The notes: generated by a model not told the origin, from the letters alone. Shown: positions 54,424 to 63,869, counted from the first letter of the stretch. The stretch: 64,000 bases of DNA from Natrinema sp046097095 (GCF_046097095.1 NZ_CP175699.1:62001-126000), one strand, 5' to 3'. Numbers and translations: made by a program.

Positions 54424-54595
54424 GGGCTGCGATCCGACGGCGCTTCCACCGCTATACGAGGCCGTCGACCCCGAGGCCGCCACCTCGTTGCTCGAGTCGA
54501 GTACGGACATCGTTGTCCGCTTCGACTACGTTGGCTATCGCGTTGCAATTGGCCCCGACTCGCACGAGGTGACGGTGATCGGCGAGGTGCAGTGA
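54377..54595 (+). CDS. HalOD1-type output domain protein
   Basis: A protein of 72 residues matching the short haloarchaeal output domain HalOD1: VLERISVREGCDPTALPPLYEAVDPEA and the final VRFDYVGYRVAIGPDSHEVTV-like strand pair. This domain occurs alone or fused to signalling proteins and is presumed regulatory. ATG at 54377 preferred to TTG at 54368. Confidence 0.75.
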   Translation: MHPTLTTVLERISVREGCDPTALPPLYEAVDPEAATSLLESSTDIVVRFDYVGYRVAIGPDSHEVTVIGEVQ

Positions 54596-54896
54596 TAGCC
54601 TCTTAGGACGGTTACCGAACAACCACTCACTGCCCTTTTCCCTCGTGTCCAGACTGTTTGGCCGCCATTGTCCGGCGATAATCGAGGTTCAGAACACTCA
54701 GTGCTCGAAACGTTCGTTCTCGGCTCTCGGTCCATTACTAATTATTCGCAAATAGCGAGTAGGAGATTTGCGTACTCACTCTGGTGGCGCTGAAAATCCT
54801 TGACCTCCCATCTCTTTTCTCAGTGACAGTCAGCGGCCGACCGAGTAAAGGGTCGTTCGCGCGAACGACGTGGGAGTACTTCTCAGGGACTCTCGG
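54596..54896. other. Intergenic, no gene seen
   Basis: About 300 bases between the HalOD1 gene and the convergent formate-dehydrogenase-like gene. Nothing supportable apart from a short AT-rich patch at 54735-54775. Confidence 0.35.
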
Positions 54897-57800
54897 TCAG
54901 TCGTCGCCGGTCGCTACACCGTCGCCCCCTGTTCCGACATCGGGCGTCTGAAGTACCTTGACGTCCGTGTCCGGACCAAGCGGTTCGACGCGCACGCTGG
55001 ACACCTTGTACTCGGGAATTCCGGACTGTGGGTCGAAGGTCTCCTGCGTGAGCTTGTTGACCGCACCCGCGGCAAAGTGCATCGGGATGAACAGCGTTCC
55101 CTCGCCGACGCGCTCGGTCACCTGTGTCTTAACGACGATGTCGCCGCGTCGCGATTCCACGCGGACGTACTCGCCGTCGGAGACGTCGAGGTGGTCGGCT
55201 GTCTCAGGGTGTATCTCGACGAAGCTCTCGCCGACGTGACCCATTAGTCCCTCGACGCGCCGTGTAATCTGCCCGGTGTGCCAGTGGTAGAGTACCCGAC
55301 CAGAGGTGAGCGTCAGCGGATACTCCTCATCGGGCACCTCGCCGGGGTGGCCGCCGTCCGCCGGGACGAAACGGGCAAGGCCGTCGTCGAAGTTGAAGTT
55401 TCCGTCCTCGTAGTCGTAGAGATACGGTGTCCCGGGATGGTCCTCGTTCCAGCACGGCCACTGGAGACCGTGCTCGTCACCCCCTTCGAGGCGGTCGTAG
55501 CTGACGCCCCCGTATATTGGTGTTAGGTCGCTGATCTCGTCCATAATCTCCCGGGGATGGTCGTAGTCCCAGTCATAGCCGAGGCGGTTCGCGAGTTCCT
55601 GCGTTATTTTCCAGTCCTGACGCGCCTCCCCCGGCGGATCGGCCGTCGCCCGGACGCGCTGGACGCGGCGCTCCGTGTTGGTGAACGTGCCGGTTTTCTC
55701 CGGCGAGGTCGCCGCCGGGAGTATCACGTCGGCGTACTCGGCCGTCTCGGTCATGAAGATATCCTGGACGACGAGGAAGTCGAGTTCCAACAGGGCCTTG
55801 GCGGCGTGCTCGATGTCGGGTTCGGAGACCGCGGGGTTCTCGCCGACGACGTACATCCCGCGCAGGTTCCCTTCGTGGACCTCGTCGAACATCTCCGGGG
55901 CCTGGAGTCCGGGGCCCTCCGGCGGGCGTTCGCCCCACACGTCGGCGAACTTCTCGCGGACCTCGTCGTCGGACGGGTCCTGATAGCCGGGCAGGCTGCC
56001 GGGGAGCGTCCCCATGTCGCCGCCGCCGCCCTGGACGTTGTTCTGACCGCGGAACGGGGAGAGGCCGGCACCGGGCTTCCCGACCTGTCCGAGAACCAGC
56101 GCGAGGTTCGCGAGCGCGAGCACGTTCCGGGTGCCGTGGCTGGACTGGGTCATCCCCATCGCCCAGCCGAAGACGACGTCCTCCGCGGTACCCAGCGTCT
56201 CCGCGGCCGACCGGAGTTCGTCCGCCGGCACGCCGGCCAGTTCCTCAACCCGCTCGGGCGTGTAGGTCTCGACCTTCTCGGTCAGTTCGTCGAAGTGCTT
56301 TGTGTTGCGTTCGACGAACTCCTCGTCGTAGAGGTCGTGTTCGACGACGTATCGGATGAGGCCGTTTATCCAGGCGACGTCGTAGCCCGGTTCGGTCCGG
56401 GTGTACTGGTCGGCGTGCTCGGCGATGCCGACCTTCCGCGGGTCGAACACGACCAGGTCCGCGCCGTCGCGGACGTTCTGCTTGATGCGGGTCGCCAGCA
56501 CCGGATGGGACTCGGTGGTGTTCGACCCCGTGACGAGGTAGGCGTCGGCCTCGCCGATGTCCTCGTTGATGCGGTTGGTCATCGCGCCGTAGCCCAGCGT
56601 CTGCTGGAGCGCCGCCACCGTCGAGGAGTGACACAGGCGGGCGCAGTTGTCGATGTTCTTCGTCCCCAGCACCTGCCGCGCGAACTTCTGGACGAGGTAG
56701 GCCTCCTCGTTGCTGCCCTTCGACGAGGCGAGGCTGCTGACGGCGTCTACGCCGTGTTCGTCCTGGATTGCTCGCAGGTTCTCGGCCACGAGGTCGAGCG
56801 CCTCGTCCCAGGACGCCGGTTCGAACTCGCCGTCGTCGTTGCGGACGAGCGGTTTGGTGAGTCGCTGGTCGCTGTTGGCGAACTCGTGGCCGAACTTGCC
56901 CTTGACGCAGGTCGAGAAGTCGTTGGCGGGGGCCGCGTCGGCGTCGTCGACCGGTTCGACGCCGAGCGCCTCGCCGTCCTTGCCCACCATCTCGAACCGG
57001 CAGCCGACCGCGCAGAACCCGCAGGTCGTCTCCTCGCGGTCGAGACCGTCGAGTCGGCGGTCGCCGACGACGTCGGCGATGTCGAACATCTGGCCCTCCG
57101 ACAGCGTGCTCGTCGCGATGCTCTCGGCGGTGTGCTCGCCGGCCAGCACCGCCTTGCGGCCGTACTCGGTGGCCGCGTCCACGGCGCGCTCGCGCGCCCG
57201 GTCCATGAAGTCCGAGAGGCCGGTCTCCTCGCCGGCCGCGGCCGTACTCGCAGGCGAATCGTCGCCGCTGGGGTCGGGCGAGCGGTTCGGCGCGGACGTG
57301 TCGTCGAGCGTCTCGGCCGCCTCGCCCTCGATGACCGTCCCGATGGAGTTGCGGTGGGTGAATCCGGGGAGCGGGAGCGTCCCGGCCCCGTCGATGCCCT
57401 TCTCGGTGAGCGCACCTGTCGGACAGACGGTCGCGCAGTGACCGCAGGAGACGCACGCCGAGTCGGCCATCGTCTCGGCGTCGGACTGGAAGCCGATGCG
57501 GGTGTCCTCGCCGTGGCCTTCCATCCGGAGGACGCCCTCGACCTGCACGTCGTTACAGCCCTCGACGCACCGGTTGCAGAGGATGCACTTGTTGCGGTCG
57601 ATCTGGATGAACGACGAGGTGTCGTCGATGGGTTCGTATTCGTCGCGGTCGTCGAACACGCCGTAGCGCGGATGGTTGACGCCCTCGCTGATGGCGGTCT
57701 CCTGTAGCTCGCACCGCCCGTTGCCGTTGCAGGTGGTACACCGGAGATTGTGGTTCGAGAGGACCAGATCGAGGTTGACGCTCCGGCTCTCCTCGGCGTC

Positions 57801-58223
57801 GGGCGTGTCGGTCTCGACGGTCAGCCCCTCTTCCGCCGGGAACGAACAGGAGGGGACGAGACCGTGCTCCTCGGTCTCGACCATGCAGGTGCGACACTCG
57901 CTCCGCGGGCCGATTTCGTCGCTCGCGTCCCCCTCCCGGTCGTAGTGACACAATGCGGGGACGTCGGCGTCTCCCTCGACGCCGTCGGATCCTGATTCGA
58001 CGGACACGGTCCCGTCATCAACGGCTTGCATCGCGTCGATGATAGTAGAGCCGGACGGGACGGTGACCGACTGTCCGTTGACGGTGAGTGTCGGCGCCTG
58101 GTCAGCGTCCGTGCCGACGTCTGGGTCGTTCGCGGTCCCGGTTTCGAACTCCGCGGTGACCGGTGTCTGTGACTGCGGATCGTCGACGTCTGGTACTCCT
58201 GGAAGTGGCTCGTCGGTACTCAT
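54897..58223 (-). CDS. fdhA: Formate dehydrogenase alpha subunit-like molybdo/tungstoenzyme
   Basis: Large cytoplasmic oxidoreductase of 1108 residues of the bis-MGD (FdhF/NuoG) superfamily. Domains in order: plant-type 2Fe-2S (C92, C110, C113, C126); NuoG-type site with H158, C162, C165, C171; two 4Fe-4S clusters (C213-C216-C219-C223 and C257-C260-C263-C267); an acidic linker (about 290-385); then the catalytic part with its own 4Fe-4S site (C401, C404, C408, C439). The metal ligand is C531 followed by H532 (RLCHSST), as in formate dehydrogenases with Cys instead of selenocysteine. This layout fits NAD- or ferredoxin-linked formate oxidation. The start overlaps the end of the NuoF-like gene (ATGA type). 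Confidence 0.9.
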   Translation of the reverse strand: MSTDEPLPGVPDVDDPQSQTPVTAEFETGTANDPDVGTDADQAPTLTVNGQSVTVPSGSTIIDAMQAVDDGTVSVESGSDGVEGDADVPALCHYDREGDASDEIGPRSECRTCMVETEEHGLVPSCSFPAEEGLTVETDTPDAEESRSVNLDLVLSNHNLRCTTCNGNGRCELQETAISEGVNHPRYGVFDDRDEYEPIDDTSSFIQIDRNKCILCNRCVEGCNDVQVEGVLRMEGHGEDTRIGFQSDAETMADSACVSCGHCATVCPTGALTEKGIDGAGTLPLPGFTHRNSIGTVIEGEAAETLDDTSAPNRSPDPSGDDSPASTAAAGEETGLSDFMDRARERAVDAATEYGRKAVLAGEHTAESIATSTLSEGQMFDIADVVGDRRLDGLDREETTCGFCAVGCRFEMVGKDGEALGVEPVDDADAAPANDFSTCVKGKFGHEFANSDQRLTKPLVRNDDGEFEPASWDEALDLVAENLRAIQDEHGVDAVSSLASSKGSNEEAYLVQKFARQVLGTKNIDNCARLCHSSTVAALQQTLGYGAMTNRINEDIGEADAYLVTGSNTTESHPVLATRIKQNVRDGADLVVFDPRKVGIAEHADQYTRTEPGYDVAWINGLIRYVVEHDLYDEEFVERNTKHFDELTEKVETYTPERVEELAGVPADELRSAAETLGTAEDVVFGWAMGMTQSSHGTRNVLALANLALVLGQVGKPGAGLSPFRGQNNVQGGGGDMGTLPGSLPGYQDPSDDEVREKFADVWGERPPEGPGLQAPEMFDEVHEGNLRGMYVVGENPAVSEPDIEHAAKALLELDFLVVQDIFMTETAEYADVILPAATSPEKTGTFTNTERRVQRVRATADPPGEARQDWKITQELANRLGYDWDYDHPREIMDEISDLTPIYGGVSYDRLEGGDEHGLQWPCWNEDHPGTPYLYDYEDGNFNFDDGLARFVPADGGHPGEVPDEEYPLTLTSGRVLYHWHTGQITRRVEGLMGHVGESFVEIHPETADHLDVSDGEYVRVESRRGDIVVKTQVTERVGEGTLFIPMHFAAGAVNKLTQETFDPQSGIPEYKVSSVRVEPLGPDTDVKVLQTPDVGTGGDGVATGDD

Positions 58224-59743
58224 AGTTTTTCCTCACAAGTGCCGCTTGGACAGCGACCGTCAGCGTGGGCTCGGAACTCCAGTTCGAACTCGTCCATCGC
58301 GGTCATCACCGGACGGGGCGCGTGCGCGCCGATCCGGCAGTTGCTCGTTCGACGCATGACGCGACCGAGTTCGCGGATGTCGTCCGTCCGCAACGAACCC
58401 TGATACACTTCGCGTAGCAGTTCGGTGAGTTGCTTCGTTCCCTCTCGTCCTGGCACGCATCGACCACTGTTGGCCGTCGACGCGAACTTGGCTCGCTGGC
58501 CCGCGTCCGCGACGACACAGTGACCGTCGGACAAAAGCTCCACGACGCCGTTCGTCCCGAGGTGTGCAGCGTCGAGCGCTTGTGCGGTCGGCGGTACGTC
58601 CAGATCGGCAGTAATGCCGCCGAAGACGCCCCCGACGCAGGCCATCTTGAAGGATCCGTCCATCTGGACGGCGTCTCGCACGTCCGTGAGACTGTTGGTG
58701 GACGCTAACTCCACAGTCGCCGGAGTATCCACGTCGCCGGTGACGGTCACGAGGCGGGTTCCGGGGTCGGCGTCGTCCGCATTGAACGCCCCAGGTTCAC
58801 TGAGCGCCCGCCGGACCTGAGCGAACGTCCGCGGCGTGTGTACGACCGTCGGGCGACCGTGGAGCCCGTATTCGGCGGGCGTCGGTGGCTGGATACGCGG
58901 TTCGATTCGGTCCGCGCCTTCCATCGCCTCCAGCGCCGCGGTCGGCGCGCCGGCCCGGTACTCGTCGGGACCGGCGACTATCTGGATGGCCGTAGATAGC
59001 TCGGCTTCAGCCGCCTCGACGGCCTGCCGGATGTGGCGCTGAAGCTCGGTGTCGCTCTCGTTCAGGTAGACGATTACGTCCCCAGCGTCCACGTACTCTG
59101 CGACCGCTGCCGCGCCATCGAAGACCGACATCGGTGTGCCGGCGAGCAGCGTCCGATCAGCCCGCGGTCGGTCGTCGGTCTCGTTGGCGTTCACGACGAC
59201 GACGGGGTCGCCGTCGGTCTCGCGGGCGCGCTCCCACGCCTCGTCGACGGGGTCGTCCGCGGAGGCATCGCCTCTGCCGCGGCCGAGGAGGCCGAGGTCC
59301 GCGACGGCACCCGCGTCGCGCTCGGTCGAGGCGAGCGCGCATTCGGACGGGTCAAGCGGGTCAACCCACCCACAGGGGCCGAGCGCGTGCCGCCGTCCGA
59401 CCGACAGCGGACCGTCCGCCGGAACCGGGAGCGACTCCGTCTCCGGGTCGTGTTCAACGACGGCGTCGGCTTCCTTCGTCGGTAGCCCGTCTGACTCGAA
59501 CTCCGCCACGAGGTCGCGGACGGTCGAGGGGTCGGGGGACGCGAAGATACCAGTCTCACCCCCCTCGGTCGCCAAGACAAGCGGTTCGAGTTCGGAGATG
59601 CCGCTCGGTCCCGTCCGCACGACAGGGAGAGAGTTCACCGCGTCGCGGGCCGCACTAAAGACCCGGTCTCCGCTGGCAGCTGTCACGTCTGCCGAGACGC
59701 GAACGACCGGCGAACGGCCAACAGCTCCGTTGACATTCGTCAT
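58220..59743 (-). CDS. NuoF-like (51-kDa) protein with degenerate cofactor sites
   Basis: Protein of 507 residues, translationally coupled to fdhA by a four-base overlap. The middle and C-terminal parts resemble the 51-kDa NADH-binding subunit (NuoF/FdhB): PTVVHTPRTFAQV, then an SLBB-like domain (GTRLVTVTGDVDTPATVELA), then the normally cysteine-rich end. The FMN-binding glycine loop (GRGGAGFPTG-type) is not visible. The N3 iron-sulfur site, normally CxxCxxC plus a distant Cys, is reduced to one Cys (GRCVPGREG) plus NCRIGAHAP. So NADH oxidation as in NuoF is doubtful; it may be a structural or altered electron-transfer partner. ATG at 59743 chosen. Confidence 0.75.
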   Translation of the reverse strand: MTNVNGAVGRSPVVRVSADVTAASGDRVFSAARDAVNSLPVVRTGPSGISELEPLVLATEGGETGIFASPDPSTVRDLVAEFESDGLPTKEADAVVEHDPETESLPVPADGPLSVGRRHALGPCGWVDPLDPSECALASTERDAGAVADLGLLGRGRGDASADDPVDEAWERARETDGDPVVVVNANETDDRPRADRTLLAGTPMSVFDGAAAVAEYVDAGDVIVYLNESDTELQRHIRQAVEAAEAELSTAIQIVAGPDEYRAGAPTAALEAMEGADRIEPRIQPPTPAEYGLHGRPTVVHTPRTFAQVRRALSEPGAFNADDADPGTRLVTVTGDVDTPATVELASTNSLTDVRDAVQMDGSFKMACVGGVFGGITADLDVPPTAQALDAAHLGTNGVVELLSDGHCVVADAGQRAKFASTANSGRCVPGREGTKQLTELLREVYQGSLRTDDIRELGRVMRRTSNCRIGAHAPRPVMTAMDEFELEFRAHADGRCPSGTCEEKL

Positions 59744-59877
59744 CGGTACCCTCCTTGTAGCGAGGAAACTAAAAATACACGAAGGATTCCTACGAAAAGC
59801 GGCAAAAACACACCATAATGCCGGCCATAATTTCAACTTATTCACCATTATGTACGCCGTCCGACGGTAGCAACGAC

Positions 59878-59979
59878 TCAGAACGGCGGTTCGAGGGCCG
59901 GGTCGTCGTCACGCACTAGCCAGACCGCGACTGCGGCGACGAGAACGCCACCGGGCAACGCAGACAATCGCTTCGACAT
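59878..59979 (-). CDS. Possible 33-residue single-helix protein
   Basis: A short frame with ATG at 59979 and TGA at 59878 encodes MSKRLSALPGGVLVAAVAVW and an acidic, proline-rich tail (DDDPALEPPF). It has a positive N-terminus and one membrane helix. It lies just upstream of the NuoF-like gene on the same strand. Plausible as a small membrane partner of the redox module, but evidence is limited to its shape. Confidence 0.45.
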   Translation of the reverse strand: MSKRLSALPGGVLVAAVAVWLVRDDDPALEPPF

Positions 59980-60102
59980 CAGTCGCGCGTAGCACTCTCG
60001 GACACCTAACCCTTCTGCCTCGCCGTCAGCTCGCACCGTCGAACCCTCTGGCGAGCGGCGCTTTCGAAGGGTTGAGAGGGTGCGGTTCCGTTTACAGTGA
60101 TG

Positions 60103-60375
60103 ATGAGTAACCCACGATTCGATGAACTCCAGGAGCAGGCCGCCGAAGCGGTCGTTGAGGAGGACCTCGTCTCGGTGTACGCCGGACTCGTCCACGAGGA
60201 CGGTCAGCACGAGTACTACTTCGGGAACGACACCGAGGACGCCGAGGAACTGCGCGAGATGGCCGCTGTCCAGTTGGGGATGATGCTCCGGGTGCTTGCG
60301 GACCGCTCCGACAGCAGCATCGACGAGATCACCGACCTCGCGGCCGAGCGCGCCCAAGAGATGCAGCTTCGCTAA
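60103..60375 (+). CDS. Conserved haloarchaeal small acidic protein
   Basis: A protein of 90 residues, acidic and helical (FDELQEQAAEAVVEEDLVSVYAG... then HEDGQHEYYFGND). It has the profile of a conserved haloarchaeal protein of unknown function. Three start codons lie in a row (GTG 60097, ATG 60100, ATG 60103); the last is listed. It is divergent from the NuoF-like operon and convergent with the AOR-family gene, so it sits inside the redox module. Confidence 0.65.
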   Translation: MSNPRFDELQEQAAEAVVEEDLVSVYAGLVHEDGQHEYYFGNDTEDAEELREMAAVQLGMMLRVLADRSDSSIDEITDLAAERAQEMQLR

Positions 60376-60393
60376 CCTGCGCCGACTCACCGT

Positions 60394-62202
60394 TTACTCG
60401 GTAGATCCGATCCCTTCCGAGGATGCCGACCCGGCGCCGGCGGCGCGCTCGCCGACCGGCGTCTCGTCGTCGACGACACCGTCTAGGTCGAGTCTGTCGA
60501 GCGTCTCCGCGAACGGGCGACCGTCCGGGTCCCAGCCCCGAGCGGCGTAGTACCGGTCGAGTGCCCGCTCGAAGTCGTCGGGGTCGACTCGGACTCTCCG
60601 TCCTTCCCCGTCGGGAAGCGGCTTCTGAAACCGTGCGGGGAGACTGTCGTCCGCCCGGTCGAATCCCTCGCGGACGTTGAACAGGCGGACGAGCGTCCAG
60701 ACGCGCTCGCCGAGTCGGTAGAGTTCCTCGGAATCGTACTCCCGGCCGAGCGCTGCCAGCCATTCAGCACCGAGGTCGTCGAATGTCTCGCCGAGGAAAT
60801 CGTCGGCCGGGAGGCTCCAGAGGACAGATCGAACGTTCTGTGGGGTGATGACCGACCGAACCTGCTTTTTGAGCGACCACTCCCCGTCGAAGACCTCCTT
60901 CTCGAACGGCCGGGCGCGGCGGTGACAGCCACCGCGGTCGCTCGTCGCATAGGCCAGCGCCATGCTGCCGGCCCGCCGAGGGTCGTAGGAGGGCACGGCC
61001 ATCGACTTCACGGTCGGGACGAGTTCCTCGCCGCCGTACCGTTCGGCGGCGACGGCGACACCATCGGCCAGCGCGTCTGCGACCGGCCCCTCGCGTGCGG
61101 CGATTCGCTTTATCAGTGACGCCGCGGTGGCGGCGTCGCCGAACGACACGTCGAACTCCACGTAATCGGCTTCGGCGGCTCGAATCGCCCAAGCGACCGC
61201 GTTTCCGACGCTGATGACGTCCATTCCGAAGCGGTCGCAGAGCGCACCCAGCGCTGCGACATCGTCAAAGTTGTCGATGCCGAGACCCGCTCCGAGCGTC
61301 ATCGCTGTCGCGCCGCGAGGGACGGTCTCGCCCTCGTCTGTCTTGACCCGAAATCCGCCGGGGTGGTCTCCATCGGGGTACTCACGTTCCACGGCGGCCT
61401 CCTTGGCGGCCTCAACGCCGATGGCTTCGGCCCCCTCGAACTCCGTCTCCTGCCAGCCACATACCGCGAGCAAGTCCGTCTCGTCGGCGAAGTCGAGGCT
61501 CTCTATCGTCGCGCCAGCGGCCAACCAGCGGCCGGTGTCGTGTTCCCCGTACGTTTCTGCGTACTCGTCGCGGAGTCGCGCGAGATCGGCGGACGGGTCG
61601 CCCGTCTCGCCGTGAACGACGACCGCTTTCAGGTTCTTCGCGCCCATGACGGCACCCGCGCCGCCGCGGCCCGCGTGGTGGTCGCCACCGTCTGAGGCGA
61701 TCGTCGCGTATCTGACCTCCCGTTCGCCTGCGGGGCCGGCGCACGCGACTGCGGCGTCCGGGAACGCGTCCGCGACCGCTTCGGCATCGGTGCCCGCGAG
61801 GTCCGGTTCGGCGACGATATCAGCACCGTCCTTGCGTACGTGGACCGCGACTGATTCGTCTGCGCGTCCCGTAATGAGAACTCCGAGGCAGTTCGGGAGG
61901 GAACCTGCGAGGCGGACAGGGAACTGCCCGCCGGCGTAGGAGTCTAGGAATCCGCCGGTCAGCGGCGATTTTGTGACCGCTGCGTACCGAGTCTCGCCGG
62001 GTAGGTATCCCGAAAGTGGGCCGAGCATGAACGCGAGCAGGTTGTCCGGTCCCAGCGGGTCAGTGCCGGCGTTGAGTTCCTCGTACAGATAGCGGGCACC
62101 TAGACCCTTCCCCCCAAGGAATCGGCGTCGCCATCGTTCCGGAACTCGCTCGTGACCGACCTTCCCCTCGGTGAGGTTGACCCGGAGAATGTGGTCACGC
62201 AT
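60394..62202 (-). CDS. Aldehyde ferredoxin oxidoreductase family protein, cluster ligands apparently lost
   Basis: AOR-family protein of 602 residues, the same length as Pyrococcus furiosus AOR. The N-terminal tungstopterin-binding domain is well kept: GGKGLGARYLYEE (near 33), TGGFLDSYAGGQF (near 84), HHAGRGGAGAVMGAKNLKAV (near 175-195). The C-terminal domain has GMDVISVGNAVAWAI (near 335) and DDSLPARF near the end. The CxxCxxxC segment expected around residues 285-295, which with a distant Cys binds the 4Fe-4S cluster, is replaced by EREYPDGDHPGGF, and no late Cys fits. The pterin could still bind, but ferredoxin-linked electron transfer is doubtful. ATG at 62202 preferred to GTG at 62211. 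Confidence 0.85.
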   Translation of the reverse strand: MRDHILRVNLTEGKVGHERVPERWRRRFLGGKGLGARYLYEELNAGTDPLGPDNLLAFMLGPLSGYLPGETRYAAVTKSPLTGGFLDSYAGGQFPVRLAGSLPNCLGVLITGRADESVAVHVRKDGADIVAEPDLAGTDAEAVADAFPDAAVACAGPAGEREVRYATIASDGGDHHAGRGGAGAVMGAKNLKAVVVHGETGDPSADLARLRDEYAETYGEHDTGRWLAAGATIESLDFADETDLLAVCGWQETEFEGAEAIGVEAAKEAAVEREYPDGDHPGGFRVKTDEGETVPRGATAMTLGAGLGIDNFDDVAALGALCDRFGMDVISVGNAVAWAIRAAEADYVEFDVSFGDAATAASLIKRIAAREGPVADALADGVAVAAERYGGEELVPTVKSMAVPSYDPRRAGSMALAYATSDRGGCHRRARPFEKEVFDGEWSLKKQVRSVITPQNVRSVLWSLPADDFLGETFDDLGAEWLAALGREYDSEELYRLGERVWTLVRLFNVREGFDRADDSLPARFQKPLPDGEGRRVRVDPDDFERALDRYYAARGWDPDGRPFAETLDRLDLDGVVDDETPVGERAAGAGSASSEGIGSTE

Positions 62203-62418
62203 CGGTGTCACGTCACCCGTTTTGGACCACGCGATTAAACCACTTCCGTGTCGGACCGGACTCAGGGTTAGTCCACCCGCGAGAGAATGTCGATATTGAG
62301 TTTAGCCACTTCTGACCCCCAGTTCCGCCGGGCGTCAACGCCAGCGAATCCGAGGATCCGCTAGTGAGCCTGTCGACAGCCCTCGGGAAATCCGAGAATG
62401 CTAGTGATAGAGAACGCG

Positions 62419-62862
62419 TTACGACGGCGGGAAGTCGACGATCTCGAGCTGGTGGAGGAGACTGAAGTTATCTGGGAGGAACCACCGTTCGGCGATCATA
62501 CCGTCCTCGAACCGGACGAATGCCATCTGCTGGACCTCGATCTCGCGCCCGGTCGGTTCGATGCCCCAGAGGGCCCCCTCGTGCGTTCCGCGACTCGTGA
62601 TGAACATCGCGACTGTGTCTCCGTCCACGACGACGTCCTCGACGGTCTGGGAAACGTCGGGAAACGCCGTGAGGAAGGCCTCGTAGGACTCCCGAATCGC
62701 CGTCCGCCCCTCCTGATCACCGAACGCATTGTGGTCAACGGCGTCAGCGGCATACAGTTCGTCGAGTAGATCGAGATTCCCATCCCCGAAGATGTCTTCG
62801 GGAATGCGGCGGGCGAGCCGTTCACGTTCTTTCTCCCGGGGAGTCAGTGCTGTGTCTGTCAT
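62419..62862 (-). CDS. SnoaL-like ester cyclase/polyketide cyclase family protein
   Basis: A protein of 147 residues with an NTF2-like fold of the SnoaL/ester cyclase group: DLLDELYAADAVDHN (near 32-46), FPDVSQTVEDVVVDGDTVA (near 67-85), and IEVQQMAFVRFEDGMIAERWF (about 108-128). Such proteins are often enzymes or ligand binders of unknown substrate. It lies upstream of the AOR-family gene on the same strand, with a gap of about 215 bases, so co-expression is uncertain. Confidence 0.85.
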   Translation of the reverse strand: MTDTALTPREKERERLARRIPEDIFGDGNLDLLDELYAADAVDHNAFGDQEGRTAIRESYEAFLTAFPDVSQTVEDVVVDGDTVAMFITSRGTHEGALWGIEPTGREIEVQQMAFVRFEDGMIAERWFLPDNFSLLHQLEIVDFPPS

Positions 62863-63008
62863 CGTCCGTAATACTCCTCGGTTCCGGTGCTGTCGTCGGT
62901 TGGCAGATTCATCGTGACCACGTGAACCCGTAGATGGTGGACAGGCGTGAGAATTCGTAGAAACATGTTCCTATGTTTAAAACCTCCTGACGCCGTACTC
63001 GCGATACG

Positions 63009-63644
63009 ATGCCCCGAATACAGGTCGAACTCGACGGGACGGCGGTTGGGGGGTGGCTCGCTACCATCTCCAGCGAGTTTCCGGACGACGAGTTTCGAAT
63101 ACTGGCGACGCGAGTGCGCGACGACGGTGCCCAAGTGATACTCGAAGCAAGAACTTCGAGCGGAGGTGCCGTCGTCGATCGGTTTCAGACCGCGTCGGAA
63201 GCCCGCGCGCTGGAGGTGCTCCACGCAGACGAGGAGACGATCCTGCTTCGATTCACCACTGAGCATTCGAAGGCTTACGATCCACTCGCGAAATCGAAGA
63301 ACGTCTCGGTTTATCCCACGATCCTCCGAGACGGCTGGTTCTCGGTGACGCTCGTTGCCGAACACGAACGACTCTCCCGGTACACGGACGAGTTGGTGGC
63401 GGCCGGTATTCCCTACGAAGTGCTGTCGGTGAGCCAGTCGTACGAACCGACGGAGCTACTCACCGAGCGGCAGTTGGAGATCGTGACCGAGGCAGTTGAG
63501 CGAGGCTACTACAACTCGCCTCGCAACTGCACCGTCACCGAACTGGCGACGTCGCTGGACATCCACAAATCGGCTGCGAGTCGGCTGCTCCATCGCGCCG
63601 AATGTCGGATCATCCCGGCGTTTCTCGACGGAGTGACGGAGTAA
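63009..63644 (+). CDS. HTH-10 (bacterio-opsin activator-type) regulator
   Basis: Regulator of 211 residues. N-terminal alpha/beta domain, then the C-terminal HTH-10: LTERQLEIVTEAVERGYYNSP (near residue 155) and recognition helix SAASRLLHRAECRIIP. Divergent from the SnoaL-like gene by about 145 bases, so it may control that gene and perhaps the redox module beyond it. Confidence 0.83.
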   Translation: MPRIQVELDGTAVGGWLATISSEFPDDEFRILATRVRDDGAQVILEARTSSGGAVVDRFQTASEARALEVLHADEETILLRFTTEHSKAYDPLAKSKNVSVYPTILRDGWFSVTLVAEHERLSRYTDELVAAGIPYEVLSVSQSYEPTELLTERQLEIVTEAVERGYYNSPRNCTVTELATSLDIHKSAASRLLHRAECRIIPAFLDGVTE

Positions 63645-63869
63645 CTCGATTGGAGACTCGAACGCCGATTCCGAGGAAGTCGCTGGCGGGAGTTCGTCGT
63701 CCGAATTCACTGAATTACCATGCGTCGGCGCCTGCACAGTTAACGAAGCCCTCCCACTGTTCGAGTGTCCTATCTCGGGTTTCCGTCCGTTCCCAGAAGC
63801 CGACAATGCCAGCGGTTTTGTTGATTAAATCGATCTTCGTAAGTCGCCACTCCGACTCTCGAAACGATC

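Noticed and set aside
56245..57456. 403-codon minus-strand frame within fdhA in another register
   Set aside because: Arg-rich out-of-frame shadow typical of GC-rich codon third positions.
55557..57707. 716-codon plus-strand open frame opposite the formate-dehydrogenase-like gene
   Set aside because: High-GC antisense frame with no domain; the minus-strand frame carries all expected cysteine motifs.
59134..59658. Plus-strand frames opposite the NuoF-like gene
   Set aside because: Arg/Pro-rich shadows without domain content.
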